Assembly: GCA_035458865.1 (NCBI GenBank)
Contig: DATHYZ010000302.1
Span: forward strand, 1 to 5,139
Length of the DNA stretch: 5,139 nucleotides
Direction: 5' to 3'
DNA from: DATHYZ01 sp035458865
Lineage (GTDB): Bacteria; Chloroflexota; Limnocylindria; Limnocylindrales; CSP1-4
Shown here one piece after another: positions 1 to 4,964 of this stretch. Position numbers and translations under genes: made by a program. The notes beneath the pieces are model-generated. The model did no database searches. It was given only the letters and a program-made list of their open reading frames with translations, and had not been told where the DNA came from. The first letter of the stretch is position 1, and every line of letters begins with the position of its first letter.

Positions 1-91
1 GGGGCGCCGATCGCCACCGACATCACGATCGCCGGCCCGACCCCCACGACTCGCGAGAAGCGGGTCGCCGTCAGCGCCCCGTCGATGGCAC
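1..91. repeat. Direct-repeat copy of an internal MFS-gene segment (copy A, at the window edge)
   Basis: Bases 1-91 match 688-778 in the same orientation at a constant offset of 687. Bases 1-81 are identical, position 82 differs (t here, a at 769), and 83-91 are identical again. Similarity then stops abruptly. Read on the minus strand in the MFS frame, the copy encodes the same stretch as MFS residues 282-311 with one change, Val to Asp. The copy runs off the left edge, so its full length is unknown. It is not a transposon end: no terminal inverted repeats or transposase are seen. It may be a real partial duplication or an assembly or amplification chimera. The repeat is certain; its cause is not. 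Confidence 0.95.
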
Positions 92-122
92 GTTCCGCCT
101 CGTCCACGTGGACTTCAGGTAG
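3..122 (+). CDS. C-terminal end of a plus-strand ORF of unknown function, apparently chimeric upstream
   Basis: A frame open from base 3 ends at TAG 120-122. Its final residues are VDGTFRLVHVDFR, with nearly all codons ending in G or C and a hydrophobic, beta-strand-like pattern. This resembles the last strand of small alpha+beta proteins such as the NTF2/SnoaL-like fold, but 13 residues cannot assign a family. Everything before about base 82 is the antisense of the duplicated MFS fragment and translates to an implausible Arg/His/Asp-rich string. Probably only about 82-122 belongs to the real gene and the rest has been replaced. The stop lies 35 bases before a strong hairpin (157-186), as expected for a gene end convergent with the MFS gene. 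The gene call is uncertain. Confidence 0.35.
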   Translation, partial: GADRHRHHDRRPDPHDSREAGRRQRPVDGTFRLVHVDFR

Positions 123-156
123 CGGACCGGCGTCCGGCCACCCTGACCAGCCAGAC

Positions 157-186
157 CGAGACCGCCGGGGCAACCCGGCGGTCTCG
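157..186. terminator. Strong hairpin between convergent gene ends, probable bidirectional terminator
   Basis: A perfect 13-base-pair inverted repeat, CGAGACCGCCGGG (157-169) and its complement (174-186), encloses the four-base loop GCAA, a GNRA tetraloop in plus-strand RNA. It begins 35 bases after the plus-strand stop at 122 and ends five bases before the MFS stop codon (192-194), which is where a shared terminator should sit. Neither side has a long T tract, so termination may rely on the hairpin strength or on extra factors. Confidence 0.75.
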
Positions 187-191
187 TCGCG

Positions 192-1619
192 TCAGTCGTC
201 GGGCTCGTCGGACTCCAGCTCGAGCGGTTCGGTCGGGCCGAGCGGCGTCGGGATCGGCTCGGGGGGCTCGGTCTCGCGAGGACCGTCGAGCGGGCCCGTC
301 GGCCCGGTGGGCCCGACCGGTTCGCCGACGTCCTCGGGCCCGGTCGGCATCTCGCGGATCGTGCGCACCGGGGTGAGGAGCACCGGCAGGATCGCCGACG
401 CCGCCCCGATCCCACCGAGCAGGATGACCGGGCGCAGTCCGAGGCCGGCGTCCGTCAGCGCCTGCGCGATGAAGCCGCCGAGGATCTGGCCGACGGGGAT
501 CGTGCCCCAGACGATGAAGCGCATCGTGGCGTGCATCCGGCCCTGCATCCGCTCCGGGGTGATGGCCTGGCGGAAGCTCACCTGGTTCACGTTGTAGACG
601 ACCGCCGAGAAGCCCGTGAGCATGCCCGCCGCGACCAGGAACGGGAAGGCGGTGTCGACCGGGGCGAGTGCCACGAGGAACAGGGATGGGGCGCCGATCG
701 CCACCGACATCACGATCGCCGGCCCGACCCCCACGACTCGCGAGAAGCGGGTCGCCGTCAGCGCCCCGACGATGGCACCCACGTTCCCGAGCCCGAAGGC
801 CAACCCGATGGCCCCCGCCTCCAGCCCCAGCTCGCGGACCAGGAAGACCAGCAGGGTGGCGAACCCGATGTTGGTGAAGAGGTTGGAGATCCCGGTCGAC
901 GCGGCGATGCCCCGGAGGTAGCGGTTGCCGAGCACGTAGCGGAGCCCGGCGGCCACTTCCGATCGCATGCTGCCGCGGGGTCGTCCGTGCTCGTCCAGAT
1001 GGCGGTCCGGTGTCGGCTCGGGGCGGCGGATGAGCAGGACGAAGATCCCGGACACCACGAAGCTGATGGCGTCGATCAGGATGGCCATCGGAGCTCGGAC
1101 GAGCTGGATGATGCCGCCCGCGATCGCGGTGCCGGCGGTCTGGGCGATGGTCCGGCTGATCTCGAGCTTCGAGTTGGCCTCGATGAGCTGGTCGCGGTCG
1201 ACGAGCGAGGGGACGTAGGCCTGGTACGAGACGTCGAAGAAGACGGTCAGCACCCCGACCGTGAAGCCCACGACGTACAGCTGCCAGATGGTCAGCCCAT
1301 CGAGGGCGAAGGCGATCGGGATCGAGCCGAGCGCGATCGCCCGCCCCAGGTCGCCCGCGATGAGGATCGGCCGCCGGCGGAGCCGATCGATCCACGCGCC
1401 GGCCGGCAGGCTGAAGAGGATGAACGGCAGGAACTCGATCGTCCCCAGGAGGGCGACCTCGAAGGGCGTCGCATCGAGGACGTTGATCGCGACCAGGGGC
1501 AGCGCCAGCAGGCTGATCTGGGTGCCGAACTGGCTGATCGTCTCGGCCGACCAGAACTTCATGAAGTCCGGGTGCCGCAGGAGGCTTCGGGTGGGGGGTT
1601 GGACGGATGGGATCGCCAC
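192..1619 (-). CDS. MFS transporter, probable drug or metabolite exporter of the EntS / MFS_3 type
   Basis: This is a 475-residue integral membrane protein with about 12 hydrophobic segments. They lie near residues 25-47, 53-75, 84-106, 110-128, 157-175, 178-198, then after a charged central loop (199-225) 240-262, 268-288, 298-320, 323-345, 367-388 and 395-416. The loop after segment 2 carries the MFS motif A pattern GAWIDRLRRRP (74-84). The opening LLRHPDFMKFWSAETISQFG is typical of the MFS_3 / EntS-like group, proton-driven exporters of the inner membrane. Substrate cannot be told. GTG at 1619 is chosen as start because GGAG lies five bases upstream. A TTG at 1652 would add 11 residues but lacks a good ribosome site. 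The cytosolic C-terminus (about 424-475) is an unusual Gly/Pro/Glu-rich tail containing GPTGPTGP. The gene is divergent from ftcD and ends at a strong hairpin. Residues 282-311 are encoded by the segment duplicated at the window edge. Confidence 0.88.
   Translation of the reverse strand: MAIPSVQPPTRSLLRHPDFMKFWSAETISQFGTQISLLALPLVAINVLDATPFEVALLGTIEFLPFILFSLPAGAWIDRLRRRPILIAGDLGRAIALGSIPIAFALDGLTIWQLYVVGFTVGVLTVFFDVSYQAYVPSLVDRDQLIEANSKLEISRTIAQTAGTAIAGGIIQLVRAPMAILIDAISFVVSGIFVLLIRRPEPTPDRHLDEHGRPRGSMRSEVAAGLRYVLGNRYLRGIAASTGISNLFTNIGFATLLVFLVRELGLEAGAIGLAFGLGNVGAIVGALTATRFSRVVGVGPAIVMSVAIGAPSLFLVALAPVDTAFPFLVAAGMLTGFSAVVYNVNQVSFRQAITPERMQGRMHATMRFIVWGTIPVGQILGGFIAQALTDAGLGLRPVILLGGIGAASAILPVLLTPVRTIREMPTGPEDVGEPVGPTGPTGPLDGPRETEPPEPIPTPLGPTEPLELESDEPDD
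688..778. repeat. Direct-repeat copy inside the MFS gene (copy B, in intact context)
   Basis: This is the partner of bases 1-91. It sits in uninterrupted MFS coding sequence, covering residues 282-311 (AIVGAL through SVAIGAP), in the loop and helix between membrane segments 8 and 9. The reading frame continues normally on both sides, so this copy is taken as the original and the edge copy as derived. Confidence 0.95.
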
Positions 1620-1624
1620 GAGGA

Positions 1625-1628
1625 CTCC
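1625..1628 (-). promoter_or_regulatory. Ribosome binding site deciding the MFS start
   Basis: On the minus strand GGAG is followed by five bases (TCCTC) and then GTG at 1619-1617, an optimal Shine-Dalgarno spacing. The upstream TTG candidate at 1652 is preceded only by a C-rich run. This supports the GTG start. Confidence 0.6.
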
Positions 1629-1676
1629 GGTCGGGGCCGGCGACGTCGGCAAGGGGGGCGTCGGCGACCGGGTCCG

Positions 1677-1682
1677 AGTCTA
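1677..1682 (-). promoter_or_regulatory. Possible -10 element of the MFS gene
   Basis: TAGACT on the minus strand fits the TAnnnT pattern common in high-GC bacteria. It lies in a small AT-richer island (CGTTAGACT) within an otherwise GC-dense gap. It would give a leader of about 50 bases before the GTG start. No convincing -35 hexamer is visible 16-18 bases upstream, so the assignment is weak. Confidence 0.3.
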
Positions 1683-1725
1683 ACGTGGGCGACCCGGCGC
1701 CCGGGGGCCCGTACGGCACCGGGCT

Positions 1726-1744
1726 GCCGCGGGCGTGCCGCGGC
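1726..1744. promoter_or_regulatory. Candidate operator: 7-5-7 palindrome upstream of ftcD
   Basis: GCCGCGGGCGTGCCGCGGC is a perfect 7-base inverted repeat around a 5-base spacer. The same bases also give a direct repeat, TGCCGCGG, at 1725 and 1736, 11 bases apart (about one helical turn). It covers the -35 position relative to the proposed ftcD -10 (1759-1764), a normal place for a repressor or activator site. GC-rich palindromes arise easily at this base composition, so the call is tentative. Confidence 0.25.
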
Positions 1745-1755
1745 CCCGAGCGACC

Positions 1756-1764
1756 TGTCACGAT
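1756..1764 (+). promoter_or_regulatory. Extended -10 promoter of ftcD, probably giving a leaderless mRNA
   Basis: TGTCACGAT reads as an extended -10 (TGn followed by hexamer CACGAT). Only six bases separate the hexamer from the ATG at 1771, so transcription would begin at or next to the start codon. The only Shine-Dalgarno-like bases (AGGA, 1765-1768) lie two bases from ATG, too close to serve as a normal ribosome site. A near-identical block precedes the MBL-like gene. No good -35 is seen. Confidence 0.45.
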
Positions 1765-1770
1765 AGGACC

Positions 1771-2751
1771 ATGGCTGGTCTCGTCGAATCGGTCCCCAAC
1801 GTCTCCGAGGGTCGTCGCCTCGAGGTGGTCGACCGGATCGCCGCGGCCGTACGGTCGACGCCCGGCGTTCGACTCCTCGATCGGACGAGCGATGCCTCCC
1901 ACAACCGGAGCGTGCTCACGATGGCCGGCGACGCGCCGGCGGTCTGCGATGCGCTGGAGGCGATGGTCGAGGTGACCCTCCGCGAGATCGACATGGAGCG
2001 CCAGGAGGGCGAGCACCCCCGGATCGGTGCCGTGGACGTCATCCCCTTCGTGCCGCTCGGGGAGACGACCATGGCCGACGCCGTCGACCTGGCCCGCGCC
2101 TTCGGCCACCGCCTGGCCGGGCGGTTCGAGCTGCCCGTCTACTTCTACGCGGAGGCCGCGAGCCGGTCCGACCGGGTCCGGCTGGCCGATGTCCGCCGTG
2201 GCCAGTACGAGGGCCTGAAGGCCGAGATCACCACGCGCGGCCGCGAGCCCGACGCCGGGCCGTCGCGGATGCATCCGACCGGTGGAGCCGTGGCCGTCGG
2301 GGCGCGACCCTTCCTCATCGCCTGGAACATCGACCTCGCGACCGACGACGTCGAGGCGGCCAAGCGGATCGCCCGCCGCGTGCGCGAGTCGGGCGGCGGG
2401 CTGCCGAAGGTCCAGGCCAACGGCTTCTGGATCGCCGAGCGGGGTCGCGCCCAGGTCTCGATGAACCTCCTTGACGCTGGGGTCACGCCGATGTGGCTCG
2501 TCTGGGACGAGGTGCGTGACCTGGCGGCCACCGAGGGCGTCGAGCCGGTCGCCTCGGAGCTGATCGGCCTGGCGCCGCTGCGTGCCTTCCTCGACGTCGC
2601 CGACCGGGCCGGTGCGTCGGCCGACGCGCCCACCGAGGCGCGGTTCGACGCGGCCGCCCGGTACCTCCGCCTGATGGATGCCGATCCCCGGATGGCGCTC
2701 GAGCTCCGCCTCGCGTCCGCCGCGGACGGCGCCGAACCCGACCAGCCGTGA
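1771..2751 (+). CDS. ftcD: Glutamate formimidoyltransferase (stand-alone FtcD transferase)
   Basis: This cytosolic enzyme transfers the formimidoyl group of N-formimidoyl-L-glutamate to tetrahydrofolate, giving 5-formimidoyl-THF and glutamate (EC 2.1.2.5), in histidine degradation. The 326 residues match the two transferase subdomains. Visible hallmarks are LVESVPNVSEGRR (4-16), SHNRSVLTMAG (43-53), EHPRIGAVDVIPFVP (81-95), LPVYFYAEAA (121-130), GARPFLIAWNIDL (177-189) and AQVSMNLLD (227-235). His82 in the EHPR motif has the same number as the proposed catalytic His of the mammalian enzyme, as I recall it. The cyclodeaminase half of bifunctional FTCD (about 540 residues) is absent, so 5-formimidoyl-THF must be processed by a separate protein. 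ATG 1771 is preferred over the in-frame ATG at 1735 because family homology begins there and the extra residues would be read from the promoter. Its stop overlaps the hutI start. Confidence 0.95.
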   Translation: MAGLVESVPNVSEGRRLEVVDRIAAAVRSTPGVRLLDRTSDASHNRSVLTMAGDAPAVCDALEAMVEVTLREIDMERQEGEHPRIGAVDVIPFVPLGETTMADAVDLARAFGHRLAGRFELPVYFYAEAASRSDRVRLADVRRGQYEGLKAEITTRGREPDAGPSRMHPTGGAVAVGARPFLIAWNIDLATDDVEAAKRIARRVRESGGGLPKVQANGFWIAERGRAQVSMNLLDAGVTPMWLVWDEVRDLAATEGVEPVASELIGLAPLRAFLDVADRAGASADAPTEARFDAAARYLRLMDADPRMALELRLASAADGAEPDQP

Positions 2752-4112
2752 ACCTGCGGGTCATCGAGGGCGGCCGCGACGCCGGCGCGGTCAGCGGGCT
2801 GCTCGTCACCGGCGCGAGCGCCATCGCAACGATGGCCGGCGGGCTGCGCCGCGGCGCGTCCCAGGACGACCCGGGGCTCCTGGAGGCGGCCACGGTCGGT
2901 GGCCCCGAGTCGCCGGACGCGCCGGTACTGGCCTGCTGGGAGGGACGGGTGGTCGCGGTCGGCCCGCGGGACGGGGTGGAGGCCGCTCTCTCGGGGGCGG
3001 GCCTGCCGGTCGCCCGGTTCGCCCGGATGGACGCCCGGGGTGGCCTGGTCACGCCCGGGCTCGTGGACCCGCACACGCACCTGCTCTTCGCGGGGACCCG
3101 GGAGGCCGAGCTCCGAGCCCGCCAGGAGGGCCGAACGTACCTCGAGATCCTCGAGGCCGGCGGCGGGATCCTGTCGACGGTGGCGGCGACCCGGGCCGCC
3201 TCGGAGGAGGCCCTCCTGGACCATGGGCGCAGGTGGCTCGACGAGATGCTCGACCACGGCACCACGACCATCGAGGCGAAGTCGGGCTACGGCCTGGACC
3301 TGCCGACCGAGCTCCGGCTGCTGGAGGTGGCCCACCGGCTCGGTGAGGAGGGCCCGGTCGACGTGGTCCCGACCTTCCTTGGGGCCCATGCCGTGCCGAA
3401 CGAGTTCCGCGGGCGCCCGGACGGGGCCGAGGCCTACGTGAAGAACCTGCTCGCGGTCCAGCTGCCGGGGGTGGCGGCGCAGGGCCGGGCCCGCTTCTGC
3501 GACGTCTTCTGCGAGACCGGGGTCTTCTCGGCCGAGCAGTCTCGCAGGATCCTCGTGGCCGCCCGGGCGCTCGGGCTCGAGCCTCGGCTCCATGCCGACG
3601 AGCTCGCCCCCTCCGGCGGAGCCGAGCTGGCGGCCGAGCTCCACGCCTGGTCCGCGGATCACCTGGGGGCGCCCTCGGAGGCCGGCATCGACGCGCTCGC
3701 GGCCGCCGCCGATGGCGAGCGGCCGGTCGTGGCCACGCTCCTGCCGACCACGACGTGGTTCCTCATGAAGGACGTCCACGCCCCGGCCCGTCGCTTCGTG
3801 GAGCGGGGGATCCCGGTCGCCCTGGGCACCGACTTCAATCCCGGAACGTCGCCGACACCGGTGCTGCCGCTGGCCCTGACGCTGGCGGTCCTCCAGCTCG
3901 GGCTGACCCCGGCCGAGGCGCTCGCCGCGGTGACGGTGAATGCCGCGCACGCGATCGGCCTCGGCGACGAGGTCGGCTCCCTCGAGCCGGGCCGGGCCGC
4001 GGACTTCGTCGTCTGGCGGGTCCCGAACGTCGACCAGCTTCCCTACTGGCCGGGTGCCGACCTGGCCCGGATCGTCGTGAAGCGCGGCGTCGTGGTGCGC
4101 GAGCGGCAGTAG
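2748..4112 (+). CDS. hutI: Imidazolonepropionase
   Basis: HutI hydrolyses 4-imidazolone-5-propanoate to N-formimidoyl-L-glutamate (EC 3.5.2.7), the substrate of the FtcD encoded just upstream. It is a cytosolic amidohydrolase-superfamily enzyme of 454 residues, somewhat longer than the usual 400-420 because of a longer N-terminal region. Metal and catalytic motifs are all present: DPHTHLLFAG (107-116, His109/His111), EAKSGYGL (176-183), FLGAHAVP (210-217), CDVFCETGVFS (251-261), LHADEL (281-286), ADHL (303-306) and GTDFNPGTSPTPVLP (360-374, Asp362). The GTG start overlaps the ftcD stop as GTGA (2748-2751) with no Shine-Dalgarno, which points to translation coupled to ftcD. The reading frame is intact and no key residue is missing. 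It ends 33 bases before a convergent gene, so the operon closes here without hutH or hutU. Confidence 0.96.
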   Translation: MNLRVIEGGRDAGAVSGLLVTGASAIATMAGGLRRGASQDDPGLLEAATVGGPESPDAPVLACWEGRVVAVGPRDGVEAALSGAGLPVARFARMDARGGLVTPGLVDPHTHLLFAGTREAELRARQEGRTYLEILEAGGGILSTVAATRAASEEALLDHGRRWLDEMLDHGTTTIEAKSGYGLDLPTELRLLEVAHRLGEEGPVDVVPTFLGAHAVPNEFRGRPDGAEAYVKNLLAVQLPGVAAQGRARFCDVFCETGVFSAEQSRRILVAARALGLEPRLHADELAPSGGAELAAELHAWSADHLGAPSEAGIDALAAAADGERPVVATLLPTTTWFLMKDVHAPARRFVERGIPVALGTDFNPGTSPTPVLPLALTLAVLQLGLTPAEALAAVTVNAAHAIGLGDEVGSLEPGRAADFVVWRVPNVDQLPYWPGADLARIVVKRGVVVRERQ

Positions 4113-4114
4113 GT

Positions 4115-4144
4115 CCGGCGGGCCTGCCGGTGTCGTCCCGCCGG
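4115..4144. terminator. Hairpin between convergent hutI and MBL-like gene, probable bidirectional terminator
   Basis: CCGGCGGG (4115-4122) pairs perfectly with CCCGCCGG (4137-4144) around a 14-base loop. It fills almost all of the 33-base gap between the hutI stop (4110-4112) and the stop of the minus-strand gene (4146-4148). No T tract follows on either strand, so its efficiency is unclear. Confidence 0.5.
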
Positions 4145-4145
4145 C

Positions 4146-4820
4146 CTAGGGCTGGCGACCGCGCTGCTCGAGGAGGACCGTCGTCGTCTCCGAGGGCAGG
4201 CCGCTCGGGGTGATCGAGAGGCGGGCCTGGGCCTGCGGCTCGGCTCCCATCTCGTGGAGGAAGCGGCCGAGCGCCTCGTCCCAGGCCGGGCCCTCGGGGC
4301 AGACGGGCATCGGGACCACGATCCGCGGATCCAGCTGGGCGACCAGGTCGGCGACCTTGGTGGCGGTGAGGGCGCCGCCGATCGGCACGCAGGCGATGTC
4401 CACGGACCCCAGCTCGGCCAGCCGCTCCTCCGGCAGGAGGTGCCCGATGTCCCCGAGGTGGATCGTGTGGATCCCGTCGAGCTCGATGCTGAAGGCGGTC
4501 TGGCGACCGCGCTCCTCGCCTCGGCGATCGTCGCGGAACGTGCGCACGCCGGTGATGAGGACGTGCTTCACCTCGTACTCCCCGGGCCCGTCGAGGACGA
4601 ACGCGTCGTCCAGGCTCGTGGGTAGATACGTCCCGCCGTCCCGAGAGCGACGGCCCTTGGGCTTGGGAAGGGGCTCGTCATCGGGATGACTGATGGTGAC
4701 GACGTCCCCCGTGATGCCGCGGCCCGTGGGACCGACGATCGACTGATAGGGATCGGTGACGACGACCGCGTCCTTGCCGCGGAGGCGGATGCAGGTCCGC
4801 CCGTACCAGGTCAGCTCCAT
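4146..4820 (-). CDS. MBL-fold-like protein (Lactamase_B_3 / COG2220 type) with degenerate metal ligands
   Basis: This is a 224-residue soluble protein with no signal peptide or membrane segment. Its order of motifs follows the small UlaG/Lactamase_B_3 proteins: N-terminal MELTWYGRTCIRLRG, VTDPY (21-25), GDVVTISH (38-45), GPGEYEV (78-84), LITGVRTFRDD (88-98), HLGDIGHLLPEE (121-132), CVPIGGALTATKVADLVAQL (144-163) and PRIVVPMPVC (165-174). Active members have HxHxDH after the TISH strand and usually PMHY near the end. Here these read HPDDE (45-49) and PMPV (170-173), so several metal ligands appear lost or rearranged, and hydrolase activity is doubtful. ATG 4820 is chosen over an upstream ATG at 4946 because the fold begins exactly there, and the longer form would be translated across a terminator. 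Function is not known. The gene converges on hutI and has its own promoter. Confidence 0.82.
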   Translation of the reverse strand: MELTWYGRTCIRLRGKDAVVVTDPYQSIVGPTGRGITGDVVTISHPDDEPLPKPKGRRSRDGGTYLPTSLDDAFVLDGPGEYEVKHVLITGVRTFRDDRRGEERGRQTAFSIELDGIHTIHLGDIGHLLPEERLAELGSVDIACVPIGGALTATKVADLVAQLDPRIVVPMPVCPEGPAWDEALGRFLHEMGAEPQAQARLSITPSGLPSETTTVLLEQRGRQP

Positions 4821-4827
4821 GGTCGCG

Positions 4828-4836
4828 ATTCTGACA
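4828..4836 (-). promoter_or_regulatory. Extended -10 promoter of the MBL-like gene, probably leaderless
   Basis: On the minus strand TGTCAGAAT forms an extended -10 (TGn plus CAGAAT). Seven bases later comes the ATG at 4820, and there is no Shine-Dalgarno sequence, so the mRNA probably starts at or beside the start codon. The block closely parallels the one before ftcD (CCTGTCA start and GACCATG end in both). It directly follows the tail of the upstream terminator. Confidence 0.5.
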
Positions 4837-4848
4837 GGAATGAAGAAG

Positions 4849-4880
4849 ACCGGAGGCGCCTGCCCATCGGCGCCCCCGGT
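4849..4880 (-). terminator. Intrinsic terminator for a minus-strand unit entering from the right
   Basis: In minus-strand RNA, ACCGGGGGCGCC (4880-4869) pairs with GGCGCCUCCGGU (4860-4849) through 12 consecutive pairs around an 8-base loop, one pair being a G-U wobble. In plus-strand RNA the same position is an A-C mismatch. The 3' arm is followed on the minus strand by the pyrimidine-rich CTTCTTCATT. Stem pairing and tail both favour minus-strand action. This implies a minus-strand gene or operon ending between about 4881 and the right edge, insulated from the MBL-like gene. Confidence 0.7.
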
Positions 4881-4964
4881 CGGAGGGAGGGAGGATGGAA
4901 CCTGAGGGTTCGTTCCGGGGAGAACGGTAGGCGACCGTGCGTTCATCCACGAGCGGGCAGACGG

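Noticed and set aside
1620..1652. TTG start at 1652 for the MFS gene
   Set aside because: It is a weak start codon preceded by a C-run with no ribosome site; the GTG at 1619 has GGAG at ideal spacing.
531..1766. A 411-codon plus-strand open frame opposite the MFS gene
   Set aside because: It is antisense to MFS coding sequence and rich in Arg, Asp, Glu and Gly with no recognisable motif; it is a composition shadow.
1735..1770. Upstream ATG of ftcD adding 12 residues
   Set aside because: The extra residues do not fit the family, which begins at MAGLVESVPN, and they overlap the proposed promoter and palindrome.
115..2274. A 719-codon minus-strand open frame spanning the MFS gene, the divergent promoter gap and part of ftcD
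   Set aside because: It runs antisense or out of frame to two well-supported genes, its translation is Arg/Pro/Gly/Asp/His-rich without domains, and long spurious frames are expected at this G+C content.
2145..3950. A 601-codon minus-strand open frame opposite ftcD and hutI
   Set aside because: The plus strand here encodes two complete enzymes with all family motifs, and the antisense translation is low-complexity.
4674..4688. HPDDE motif as evidence for a PIG-L/LmbE deacetylase
   Set aside because: In that family the motif sits near the N-terminus after a different strand. Here it follows MBL-type strands and is accompanied by GPGEYEV and HLGDIGH, which are MBL-family features.
4897..4916. 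GGTTCGTTCC resembling a tRNA T-arm in the gap right of the terminator
   Set aside because: The flanking bases do not form the required five-base-pair T stem, and no acceptor, D or anticodon arms can be assembled.
4821..4946. N-terminal extension of the MBL-like protein from ATG 4946
   Set aside because: The added 42 residues are low-complexity, cross the intrinsic terminator and promoter, and precede the natural fold start MELTWYG.
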